64,000 nucleotides of DNA from Anseranas semipalmata (Eukaryota > Chordata > Aves > Anseriformes > Anseranatidae), in contig VXAA01001306.1 in the NCBI GenBank assembly GCA_013399115.1, positions 30,658-94,657 of the forward strand. The letters run 5' to 3'. The notes under the pieces were generated by a model, which was given only the letters and a program-made list of their open reading frames with translations, was not told the origin of the DNA and did not search any database. Each line of letters opens with the position of its first letter. Positions within the stretch are counted from its first letter, which is position 1. The translations under genes and the position numbers were made by a program. Positions 50,250-61,387 of the stretch are shown in pieces.

Positions 50250-50663
50250 TCTTACGAGGTACGGCTGAGGGAGCTGGGGTTGTTCAGCCTGGAGAAGAGG
50301 AGGCTCAGGGGCGACCTTATCGCTCTCTGCAGGTACCTTAAAGGAGGCTGTAGTGAGGTAGGGATTGGCCTCTTCTCCCACGTGCCTGGTGACAGGACGA
50401 GGGGGAATGGGCTAAAGTTGCATCAGGGGAGGTTTAGGTTGAATATTAGGAAAAACTTCTTTACCGAAAGGGTAGTTAGGCATTGGAATGGGCTGCCCAG
50501 GGAAGTGGTTGAGTCACCATCCCTGGAGGTCTTTAAAAGACGTTTAGATGTTGAGCTTAGAGATATGGTTTAGTGTGGGCCTTGTTAGAGTTAGGTCAGA
50601 GGTTGGACTAGGTGATCTTGGAGGTCTCTTCCAACCTGAACAATTCTGTGATTCTGTGATTCT
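50250..50663 (+). mobile_element. CR1 LINE, 5'-truncated 3' end
   Basis: This is the clearest mobile element in the window. From about 50250 the sequence reads as the C-terminal end of CR1 ORF2. The frame is open to TAG at about 50573, with typical residues [27 protein letters not shown]-like [20 protein letters not shown] and [19 protein letters not shown] short 3' UTR follows (GGTTGGACTAGGTGATCTTG, then GGTCTCTTCCAACCTGAAC), and then the diagnostic terminal repeat ATTCTGTGATTCTGTGATTC. The 5' truncation is normal for CR1, and no target-site duplication is expected. The intact terminal frame and repeat mark it as younger than the other copies. It is not autonomous, since most of ORF2 is missing. 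Confidence 0.95.
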
Positions 50664-53600
50664 TCAAAATAAACCTGCACAGGTTGTTACTGAAAGCATT
50701 CCACCCATTTTGCTGCTGGGCGGAGGCAGATGTAGAGATCTGCCTGCGTGCTGTCGAGCAGTGCAGAGTCACGCTCAGAATGGTTTCTTTGCTTGGGCTG
50801 CAAAGCTATTTGTTCTACCTGGATGCAAGTTTAGCCTCTGGAGAAGTTATGGCAGCAGCAGAAGCCTCCCAGGAAGCCACTGTGCTGGCAGCCTTCACTT
50901 CAGGGCAGAAGGAGTTTGCGGGTCTGTCAGAAACAAACTGTGCTCACTACCTGACTTCCAGGTTGTTCGTATTTTGAAGCACGTTACACTCAGCTGAGTA
51001 TGTCTTACACTGATGCTTCAGAGCTATCAGTAGGGCTTATGTGCATCTGTTTTGCAGCGTTTTTCCCTTTGCTGAGCATGGATCCTACACCAGCTCTGTG
51101 TGTGCCTGCTCCCAACCTGGCAGAAGGTTAACCGACCCCTCAGCTGCTGTGCTGGATGCCCCCAGCTTATTCTGAAGCTGCCATTCTTCAGTGCCACTCT
51201 CCTCCCGCCTTGGGTAGTGCAGCAAGCCAGCCAAACCTCCTTCTAGTCGTGCTGCTCACTGTCCCCAGCAGGAATCGGGGCAGCCTTTTCTTCTTGCTCA
51301 CGTCAAGAACTTGTCCCCCCCAGAACTGCACCGTGACAGCCAGAACTGCCGCACGAGCACTGTCCCTGTGCAAACCCACGCTCTGCTGTCGTCCCCAAAC
51401 AGAGGCCGGAGCCCACCGAGTCTCACTGAGCCGTTCCGCTTCATTTTGTACGCAGGTCTCAACCAGGAAGATGCTTCTACAGCCTTCAGCCCAAACACCT
51501 TTACGTGAAAAGGATCTTGTTTTTTCAGCACTATGAACTTCAGCTAGAGGCTAAATGAATGTTCAATGAAGGAATTTTAGTTCTGTGTCGGTCTCTTCTT
51601 CTGGATTACACACATTCACAGCACTTGAAAGACTGTTTATCAGATAAGGTTTCAAAGCATATGAATTGTAATCACGAGTAATTTCAGACACCTTGTACAC
51701 AATATCATCTCTTGCCATAAACAGCTTACTTAGCGAATACAACCTATATTCTATTTACCTCTTAAGTTTAATAGCCAAGTTGTTTGGACAACTGATATTG
51801 TTGGTCTTGATAATAAATGTTAAGAAATCTGGTCTTCAAATCTTCGAAACCAGCGAGGCAACAAGTGATTAAGGTGGACTGGGCAGTCTCCTCCTCACCC
51901 CTCCTTCCCAGACGTCAGCTCTGCTTAGCAGCCGTTCCTGCGACACAGCATACTGCGAGCGGAGCACAAATAACGCAGCCCAGCTCTGTGCAGACCAGGC
52001 AAAACAGAGAGCAAATATCTTGCAGAGACAGAGGAGACAACTGCTCGGTCTCATCACAGAAGAGATATGACTCAATGCCTCATACGTAGCAGCCTTAGCT
52101 ATAGGCTTGCTGTCAGCTCAGCCCATAACAACATTTAAAATCATTAAGTACTAGACCTGGCAGGCAAGGGGAAATCAGCTAGACAGGGTCTAATGCGATG
52201 AAAGGATTTAGTGTGTGTTCTGCGTTTTAATTTTTCTCTGTATGAACTCTAATTCTAGAAATGGTTTAAAAAAGAGAAATATGAGACATCCCCATGATGG
52301 AATAATGAAGTCAAATGAGGCTAGCACATGCATCAAGGAATACATACAAAATGGTAACAGGATGCAGTTACAACGTCTACTTCAGCGTGCTCCGTGAGAG
52401 AGTTTTAAGTAAAAGCAGAGACGCTGATGTTTCCAATTCATCTCACCAGTGGATCCAGAAACGGTTCTTAAAAAGCAAAGGCTCAGTTAGGGGCCTGCTG
52501 AAGCCTTATTACCTCCTTTGCAAGCACCATCCCCACAGGAACCGAACCCAAAGACATTGTACGTAGACTGGAAAAGACTCAGGATTTCTCCCCTATGGGA
52601 AATTCTGCTATTCTGTGAAAGGCTTTGTTCTGAATTAGAACAACAAGAAGAGACTTAGAAATATCCAGAACTAAGGACGTTTTGGAGAAAAATAAAAGTA
52701 GGGAAACCCAAACCATTTTTTTCCTGAATGAAATGGAACAGTTGATTGTTCCCAGCACTGGAGGATTTTCTGCATGCTTTCTTAGTCTGGGGGGCTTCAC
52801 AACAAGTCCTTGAAAGTCAGCAGGACCCTACAGAGACGGGAAGGACAAAGCCCCGACCAGCAGCTTTCAAGGCTCTCTGCCAAGGAGGCTGCAGTAAGCC
52901 ATCCTGCACTGAAGCTGAGAAGCCCAGAGCTCCCCATCTCCAGACCCGGTATCAGGCAGCGCAGCAGGCCCGACGCCCCAGCCATCTCAGCAGCCCACAC
53001 GCAGAGCCTGCGCCCGGACTGCGAGTCCTCGAGCTCCCCGGCATCAACAAGGCAGCGAGAATCCAGACAGCTCTCCGCTAGCAGCCCACGGAAATGTCAG
53101 CAATAGGTTGTCAAAGCCAGGTTTCATCAAACATTTTGGTTTTGACATAACTGACATTTTCCAACAAACCCCCTCTCTTAGGGGAGGAAAAAAAAAGTGT
53201 TCTTGGAAAGTTCCCATCCAACTGTACTTATGATACACACCTACAGAAATAGCACTGCATTTAAAGCCCTTTCATGCTTAATTTATATGAACCCTGAAAA
53301 AAGGGAGTACCATTGTATGCGATGAGTGCCTATAGTACGCAATATCCTCCTGTGAAAAGCCATCTCAGAGTACAGTGCAGCTGCGTAACATTCATGTACC
53401 ACAAGCTGTACGTGTCTGGCTCTTAGTCACCGAAATAACACCTTGGTATTTCATTTTTGTGACTGCTAATTAGAGCATACTACCTTCCTTTGTGGTAACA
53501 TATTCTCATGCACAGCTTGACGTTGGAGTGCACACATTGCCCAGAGAAATGCAAGCTTTTCCTTTTTTTGGTGTGATAATTGATCTGAACTTGCCTGCAT

Positions 53601-54489
53601 TCCTTTCCCTCAAGATGCTTCCGATTAAATGAATGAATCTTTTGTCGGAAGAGCTGAGTACTAACAGGTCTACGCTCACCGCAAAAGACCCAGCACTCCT
53701 ACATCCACAATCATTTACGCACTCCTTCTACCTGCTCCCCCAAATACCCCATTTCCTCACCAAACGTCAGCCCGAAGCGGAGTTCTGCTGAGTTCAGAGG
53801 CAGAGATGCACCGAGTCGCTTTGCTCAGGCAGGCCGCATACCCAGAAGCGCTGTTCAGGTTAACGACCCAACGATTAACTGCAGAAGACACCTCTGCAGG
53901 CAGATGCAGTTCACTGACAGCATTACTAAAATGACAGCAAACTTTGCTCTCTTACAGTTTTATACATCACTGCACCCTGGGAAGGAGCAATCTCCTCCCC
54001 GAATCACAACCGGTCACTTACCAGTGGTGTTTTTAACCTAATGAAGGCTAGACAAGCCTTCATCTTTTTTATGAGGTGGAATCACTGTCTTAGTAACTCT
54101 GAAATGATTTCTGAAAAATGTAGGATGGAACGAGCAATTATATCCACTGAAAAAGAGGTCATGAAATGGCAATTGCTACAGGTCAGCAATACAGTAGGTT
54201 TTGCCAGCATTTGACAGAGGAGATGCTGGCAAACGGATTAAAGAGAAGTCACCAGCAGCAGGTCCAGCATCCTCAGCTCTCACCACGGGACTGGCAGAAT
54301 CAGAATTACGCTCTTCATGATGGACATCCCTCGCTGCTCCAACAGACCCCGGGGAGCAGAACCAGTCCTACAGAGCTCCCCGTCCTCTTGGCCCCTGCTA
54401 TCAACTCCCCCGCGCTGCCAGCAGCACCCGAGCCAGGCACAACTCCCCTCGCTCAGCAGGAGCCCGCTCTCCAGACCTGACCCCGATCT
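50664..54489. other. Non-coding stretch
   Basis: I see no supportable gene. Frames at 50548-50997 (running out of the CR1 tail), 51156-51536 and 52746-53106 overlap on both strands without family or splice support. A minus-strand donor at 54018/54019 (CCACTG|GTAAGTGACC) has acceptor-like sites about 85-100 bases upstream, but every frame between them is closed. A 9-bp hairpin lies at 54041-54063. Confidence 0.55.
54041..54063. repeat. Short perfect inverted repeat (9-bp stem)
   Basis: ATGAAGGCT and AGCCTTCAT are separated by AGACA. It is a perfect hairpin in a non-coding context, 20 bases from a consensus minus-strand donor. Confidence 0.85.
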
Positions 54490-54950
54490 CGCAGAACCAC
54501 AGAACGGTTTAGGAGATATCTCCTCCAGCTCCCCAATCCAAGCAGGAGCAACTGCAGTCTGACCAGGTTGCTCAGGGCCTTGTCCAGTTAGGTACTGAAT
54601 GTCTCTAAGGGCTGAGATCCCACAGCCTCTCTAGTCACCTATTTTACGGTTTAATCACCCTCACTACAAATAATCTTTCCTTATATTTAATAGGAATTTC
54701 TCCTCTACAACTTGTGCCTCTTGCCCTTTTGCAGAGCACTGCTGAGAAGAGCCTGGCTCCATTTCTCTATAAGCATGCAGCCACCCACAGAAGACACCGA
54801 GCCCTGCCTGCCCCAGCGCCCCCTTCTCATGCTGAACAAACTCCTCACACACCAGGCGCTCGGGGCCACCCAGCTGCCGGCCCCTCTCCGGCCTGCCCAT
54901 GTCCTCCTTGTGCTGGGAGGTGCCAGCCTGCAAACCACTGCTGCAACCCC
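54490..54950 (-). mobile_element. Degenerate CR1 LINE, 3' part
   Basis: In plus orientation it starts with CAGAACCACAGAACGGTTT, the antisense of the CR1 3' end. It then shows the antisense blocks CTCAGGGCCTTGTCCAGTTA, CCACAGCCTCTCTAGTCACC, TTCCTTATATTTAATAGGAA and ACTGCTGAGAAGAGCCTGGC. The left two thirds match avian CR1 well. The right third (about 54780-54950, ending near GTCCTCCTTGTGCTGGGAGG) is more diverged. There is no intact frame. The left boundary is firm to a few bases; the right one is approximate. Confidence 0.85.
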
Positions 54951-56519
54951 TGATGCTGACACACAACACGAGGCATTACACTCCAGATCTAGACTGGGCC
55001 AGCGCCAAAAATATACCTGCACCTACTTGCTCAGATTTAAGAACATACGCACAGTACAAGCTCATGTTCACCTTCTGTTACGATACAAGCCTACAGCTTT
55101 AGTGCAGATGGGTGCCCTCTAGAATGCAAATTTTAAGTTTGCAGATTTAGGATCCATAGCAGCAGTCCCTCCTGCTAACAGGGGTGGGACACTGCTTGAC
55201 ACCAGGGGGACGAGGTCCCAACGTCCCTTACCATAAGCTGGGCACAGAAACAAACAAAAGAAGTCAGATAAGGATTTTAGCATGCCCTTCACTGCTGAAA
55301 CTACCCATGAACCAGACAGTTTGTGCTGGGCTACACTGGAGACAGACAACTAGACCAGCAAACGGGAGACTGCTTAACACAGCAGAGAATTACCTAGTCA
55401 CTGCTTTAAACATGTGCACTGGGTGGTATTTTGCTGAGCTGGAGAGAAGTGTTTCCAGTTCTTCTCACTAGAAATAAAGAAGCCATCAAATCAGCAGGAA
55501 TAACAGGCACACAGGCATTCCTATATTCCTATTCCAGAAATAAGAAAAAGATTCACGAACATTTTTCACACATGCTCCCTCCCTGCCTACATCTCCCAAC
55601 AAAATTAAAAGTCATCCTGTAGCCACATCTCCCTGGGAGTGATGACTTAGATTATGTCATCCCATCCTTCCTACGTGTATGCACGTACAAAATCACCAAA
55701 ACAAAAGTTCAGCATTTTTCAGGAGCCCCCAGTCGTGGCCACTGATTCACGCCATCTTTGCGCTCGTATGTTCCAATTTACCGTAGGACTGCTCAGACCC
55801 GGTGGTGTGTCCTTCCTTCCTTCCACCGAGCAGCACCGACTCCACGAGGCACCGGAAGGCAGCTGTCTCAGACGGGAACACAGCTCCTTCTCCACTGGAC
55901 ATGGCAGTCTCACTGCACTCACGGCCAGAAAGAGAAGACCACCAGCTCCCACTGAACCCGCAGGGGCACTGTTCATACCAACAGAACAAGCACAGAAAAA
56001 GACGACCAGGCCACAGAGGCAACGTTAACACTTTCGCTGTGAGCACCATCAGATCGGTACTTGCCTCTGGCACTCGGTGCACAGACACCCAGCACAATGC
56101 CGTGCCCCCAAATCCACTGCAACGCAAAGCTTGCTCTGAGCAGCACACGAGACAATGAGAAGAGCAGAGGGACAAAGGCTAAGTACTATCCCAGAGACCT
56201 CTAAAACCCATTACCTGTATTTTAGCTGTACCACCAGATAACCCTTTCTGAAGGACAACCACTATGGCCACACAAGCACCTGTGTAGGGAGCTTGAGGGA
56301 AGCTTACAGGAGAGAAACAGATTGCTCTTTGACGCTCTTTTACATAACATGGCTGCAGAGTCCCTCAACAGCTCTTAAAAACACTTTAACCAGAAAAACA
56401 CTTTGGATGACTGAGCAGCACAGGAGGAACGACGTGTAGCTCAATTCCCAGCATGACGTCTGCAGAACTTTTCACCTGGGGATCTCTCGTGCTGCGCATC
56501 AGACCCGCTACTCAGACTC

Positions 56520-56650
56520 CACAGAGCGCTGTCAGGGCACCCGCAGCGCCCAGCATCTCGCCGTCCCCTGCGAGCGCGGGCCGGGACCGACCGGCAGCGT
56601 CGTTACGCACAAGGTGCGAGTGTGGGAACGCGCGAAAATCATTTGCATGG
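56520..56650. promoter_or_regulatory. CpG cluster with E2F- and octamer-like sites
   Basis: By hand count about 18 CpG occur in 120 bases (56521-56640). GCGCGAAAA at 56630-56638 is the complement of a TTTTCGCGC E2F-type site, and ATTTGCAT at 56641-56648 is a perfect octamer motif directly after it. CpG density, an E2F-like site and an octamer together suggest a small promoter or enhancer; no exon is evident on either side. Confidence 0.4.
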
Positions 56651-56722
56651 GGTTGGCTGGAGAGGCGGCCTGCAGGACATACTGGCACTACAAAGCCTGA
56701 CCGTGCTGACATAAAGTAAAGC

Positions 56723-56767
56723 TGAACTATTTTTTTCAAGGAGATTGAACTATTCTTTCAAGGAGAT
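56723..56767. repeat. 22/23-bp tandem duplication
   Basis: Units 56723-56745 and 56746-56767 both run from TGAACTATT to TCAAGGAGAT and differ by one substitution and one T of length. Confidence 0.85.
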
Positions 56768-56801
56768 GCATACAAAATGCATGGGATGCAATGCAGAAAA
56801 T

Positions 56802-56830
56802 GTTCTGGCAACAAAGTTCTGGCAACCAAA
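56802..56830. repeat. 14/15-bp tandem duplication
   Basis: GTTCTGGCAACAAA (56802-56815) is followed by GTTCTGGCAACCAAA (56816-56830). Confidence 0.85.
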
Positions 56831-58641
56831 AGCCAGCATAAAAAGGTTACTTTTTTTCCCCTCCTCTCCTTCATTTTTTAAGGGAAGTTTGAACTTTTCA
56901 ATAGAAAAATGTGGTGTCAGTTTTACCAGCATTTCCAGAAAGCCATTTATTAACTAGCTCTTGTGTGAATACCCTCTGCTTATAATGGAGCTCTCCCCTC
57001 TGGTTCCTTGCCCACAGGTCCCAGAACTAGACAAATTCACCTGGAGGTCACCTCTTGCAAGGACACAATTCACTGCCGTCTTAAAACATGACAGAGCTGC
57101 TTTCCATTCATTTCTCAGTGAAGCACTGGATTTCCTGCTCTATTCTGCTTTTTCAGAACAGGCTCCCTACTTAGTGCAAAGATCAAACTGTTGGCTAAGC
57201 AAAGAGCAGGGTTGAAAAAAAAAAAAAAGAACAGGGCTGGAAAAAACATTTTGAGGAATGGAAAACATTGACTGTTTTATCAAATCAGAACAAGACTAGA
57301 AGTGCTCCATCTGAAGTGCTGGAAAAATATAATTTAGCTACAGGGGTACCCAAGTGAGTATCAATAAAAGCTCTCCAATACGATCTCACACTTCAGGTCA
57401 ATACATCTATTCTTACTGCAGGTAAGCTAAGAAGGAAAATGTATTGCCAGCACATACTAACAAATACGTAACTCCGGTGAGTTAAACTAAAAAGCTAAAG
57501 CGCCTAGAACCTGGAAAGCAGCCCGCTCCCTGGGCGACACCCCCAGGTTCACGTGCCACCTGGGTGGGTGGCAAGGCCAGTTACACGCAGGTGGAGCCGC
57601 ATGCCACCAGCTCCTTCCTTTGGCAGAGCGCGGGTTCTGCTCGCGCAGGCGGGACGGGGCAATTCAGGAAGGAAGCGGCACGTTCACTAGTGGCTCCTGG
57701 GAGCTGCGGATGGCACCCCTCCAGCGTAACACGGCGTTCAAGTATTAACATGAAAACCCTCGAGACAAAACATGCAGACCGGGTAAGCGCAGTATCAATA
57801 TCTCAGCTTGGGCCAGCTCCAGCACTCCTCCCTCCAGGAACAGACGCCAATCCCCGCAGGGCACAAGCAGGACACAAAACCAGGCCTCTGTAACGTTGGG
57901 ATCAAAGCCAGGGCACGGACGTAGACAAGCAGAAAAAAAATCTGACCATGACAAAACAGAGGTTATTATTTTTCATAAAACAACAAAACACTTTGCAGAC
58001 GGTGCCATCATCACCTGTGGAGGAATGGGGCAAAGTGTCCTTCTCACTGCGGATAGCATGGAACGATCACCACTGGAGGGCTGGGAGCGTCCCCCCGTCA
58101 AAACGCAGCACCAGCTCCGGCCCCATCCCTAACGCTGCCTCAATTAGGTGTCTGCGCTGCAGGCAGTCAATAGAGCCAGTGCACTGGGGAGAAGATTCGA
58201 GATTTCTGGGGCAGCACGGTTCTCATTTAAACACCAGATGCCTCGCTCACTACCAAGAGAAAAGCTGGGTCATCCAGCCATTTCAGCTGGGCCACTTGGC
58301 TGCTGTTTTAACCTAGTCTTTGTGCGAGAGGATTGCAGGAAATACACTCTATAAACTCAGCTTGACCTTAGATCTTGCAATACTCAAGGCACAACAGGTG
58401 TGTTAAGACAGAAAAGACAGACCAAAGTGATTCTTCTTGGTTTTGACTTTTCAAGTGAGATGCTAAACCGAGAATTTTCAAAGAACTGCCCAGGATTAAG
58501 GCTGCAAGCTCCCGTGAGACATTCACACAGTGGGGTAGATATTACACAGTTTGATTTCTTTCCTTCCTCCAGTCTCTAAATTCACATCAGACATTTCTCA
58601 AGCTAACTCAGCATCTCAGGCGATACAAAGATTTTCACTAG

Positions 58642-58667
58642 CAATTCATACAATTCGGTATGAATTG
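58642..58667. repeat. Perfect 10-bp inverted repeat
   Basis: CAATTCATAC and GTATGAATTG flank a 6-base loop AATTCG. The stem can extend by a wobble pair and an A-T pair. Nothing suggests a terminator or a known RNA. Confidence 0.85.
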
Positions 58668-58671
58668 TTAC

Positions 58672-58930
58672 CCTTGACCTGGCCACAGTACAGAGTTAAG
58701 GTTTTGCAAGATAGAAAGCAGAGACCCAGTAGCTGCGGGGCTGGGAACAGGCTGCCAAGGGAAGGTGAAGTCTGCCAAAAGCTTTCCATTTTCACCACAT
58801 TTTAGTGGGAGCCCCTCTTGGACTTGGCCACTCTCTAGGGCTAGTGCTAGGGTTTTGGCAACAAGAAAGCAGAGAGCACCAGTAGTTTTGGGTAGAAGAC
58901 TCACAAAAGCCATTTTGATGCCAGGAGACT
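58672..58930. repeat. Diverged tandem duplication, units of about 115-145 bp
   Basis: Unit A (about 58672-58815) and unit B (about 58816-58930) share several blocks in the same order. These are TGGCCAC, then GGTTTTG, then GAAAGCAGAGA, then CCAGTAG, then GAAG and CAAAAGC, then CATTTT. Spacing differs by small indels, and no third unit is apparent. Confidence 0.6.
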
Positions 58931-59554
58931 TTATCGGTTTAGACCAGAGTTGCCATCTGGAGTTCAGGATTTACAGCTGGAACTGGGGGCTGACTGAGGA
59001 GCACAGGTAGGAGGGCTCTGCTCTGGCTTCAGTGGGCAAAAGCAGACAGCTCAGAGTAATAAACCGCTAGTCCCCAGCCTTGAGTTTTGGGGGCTGCTCT
59101 CTCCTTCCCCACGCACTGCCTTCCTGCTTCTCCCCCGAGCTGTGGGAGAGCACCCCTCCTCCTGCAAGCAGCCGCTCGCCCAGCTCGCAGCTACCCTTGC
59201 CCGCGGTCAAGGGAGCCTCCTGTTCCCCCCCACAGCAGGGTATCACGAGTTTGCTTTCTGGGTACAACCTATCGCCTGGAAAAGCACAAGGCAGCCTGAA
59301 ATTTTAATGTAATGGTACAGCTATTACTTTTGTTAATTGTTATTTTTAAATGTTTATGTCGCAAAAAAGTTGGTCCCTGCTCAAACTCCACCAGACTACA
59401 GCAAATACTGTCAATGAAACCACAGGAGCGTTCTCCAAAAACAATCTCCAAAGGAAATGTTAGCTTTCTTGGCTGAGATGGAAGACAGAGACTGGATACG
59501 GCATACAGAACAGGAGGTCTAGGGCTCTAGAAGTGGAAGGAAAGACTGGAAAAA

Positions 59555-59572
59555 ATAATAATAATAATAAAT
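59555..59572. repeat. (ATA)n tract
   Basis: About six ATA/AAT units. It is a simple microsatellite. Confidence 0.8.
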
Positions 59573-61368
59573 AAAATCATCGGTACTCAAATACATCCAT
59601 GCACCATAATTGAAGACACTTCATACCGACCGCTGGCAAAATAGGTAACAAAAGGCAGGCAACAGAAACACTCCTCAGAGTGGCTTACACGGCCCTCAGA
59701 AACATGGTCATGTGAACAAAATAAATTGTCCAATACGTTGGCAATTTAAATGAAAAGGCTTGGCTCAAGAAATACAGTTTAATGTCAGAACAGTGTAGAA
59801 TATGTTGTCCTCTGGGCAAAACAAAACCCAGAGTATTTTTCTATGTTTCTGCTTTAATTACTTCTTTGGAAAGAAATGGCCACATCAAACTAGGTCAAGA
59901 TGACAAATCACAGTAAATAAAACCTGCTGTGTTGGTTCATCAAAATTACGACTCTTCAGCATGGTTTTGGGCTAACTGGGATTCCGCAGTAAGTGGTGAA
60001 CCTGGCTGGGAAGCCCGCATTAATCCATAGGAGCAGGACACCAGGAGCAGTTCATCACAGGGAGATTCTGGAAGCTACACTGGTACCTACAGAACAAGGT
60101 CAATTTAGTATTCTGCCTTCAGGGGAGAAGTAAAGTATTTCCACAGACCAAACTGAAGCGTTGTTAACACCCAACAGAAGTACAATAGTACTCTTAAGTA
60201 GAAAAGAGTGATTTCCCAGCAGTTGCAGATGAAAGACAACGTGCCCCACAACACAGCGTAAAAATATCCTCACATCTCCTACTTTACAAACGATTCAGTG
60301 AAGAGCTCTACATAAGCAGGAGAGAGTCAGATGCTACAGTGAGAGAAGGTGGTGCTTTACTAAAGCATTAAGCTGATTTGGATAGTTAAGAATCAGTGGG
60401 TACACTCACACAGCGGTAAGATAAATAAGCAAATAAAAAAAAAAGCCTTTCAGTACCTCTACTTGTCAAGAGTCAAACAGGGAAAAATATTTTCTATATA
60501 CACTGATGAGATTATAAAAATGTGACCAGATGTCTTTTATGCTTCATAATACCCCGAGAACCTCTGAGACATCTGTAGAAAATGCTTTGAGGATATCATT
60601 TTGAAATGCTGCCTTCTGCTTCCCTTCACTAATATTATTTCCCTTAACAGTGGACACAGATCGACTTCAAACAGATGTTCAACTCAGAACAATCCGATTC
60701 TCTTCATTTTAACAGGATAAGGAGGCTAAAATAAGTGTATTAACTTGAAGGCCCTAGAGGAATAGTTTCTTGCTTAAATAGTACTTGCACTGACAAACAG
60801 AATCAATAAAGAATTAGAAAGGCAGAACCTGCCCCTACCAGACCATGTTTGGATTTCCAGGGTAGTTGCACAGCATCTTCAAAAATGTATTTTTCAACAT
60901 TTTTTATGTTGAGTAGCAGAACTCAGTCATAGCCTAGGAAAAATTTTGTCTTGTTTCATTTCATAATTCATATGAAGCCAGCAGTAAAGTCATGGACGAT
61001 TTAAGGATTGGCTCTATGTGCAATGCCTGATCCGCTTGAACCAACTGCAGATGAGCCACTGGAGCTAGATCAGGAGTAACCGGACTGCTCGTTACTTGCA
61101 CAAGGGCTGTGAAGACAGCTATTTGCATTGGTCTGCCCATTGATTATTTGCTGGTTGACTAACGCTACTTTATTTTTAATTGAATTTCAGATTGCTACAA
61201 AAAGTTTACTTTTCATTTTCCAAGGAAGCTAGAGCTATTGGAGCAAACCAAATGTGTTCAATTTATAATAGAAATGCACATATAGAACCATTTCACAGTT
61301 AGAAAGGGATATATCCTAACTTTTTTTCTTTTTCTTGCAAAATTTTCTGGTGGACACATTTTCTTTCC

Positions 61369-61387
61369 TTTTTTTTTTGGGGGGGGG
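61369..61387. repeat. T10-G9 homopolymer junction
   Basis: Ten T are followed directly by nine G, then TGGG. It is low-complexity sequence and prone to sequencing or length error. Confidence 0.85.

Larger units (their letters stand above)
54951..58641. other. Non-coding stretch with regulatory-like patches
   Basis: I see no supportable gene. It holds the CpG cluster at 56520-56650, two short tandem duplications at 56723-56830, A-rich runs near 57215-57246, a plus-strand acceptor-donor dyad at 57405-57430 and a GC-richer patch at 57510-57740. The frames at 55654-56175 lie on both strands of one GC-neutral stretch and look like chance. Confidence 0.55.

Noticed and set aside
57564..57893. 109-codon plus-strand frame in a GC-richer patch
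   Set aside because: Mixed-frame openness from composition, with no donor or acceptor at its ends and no family match.
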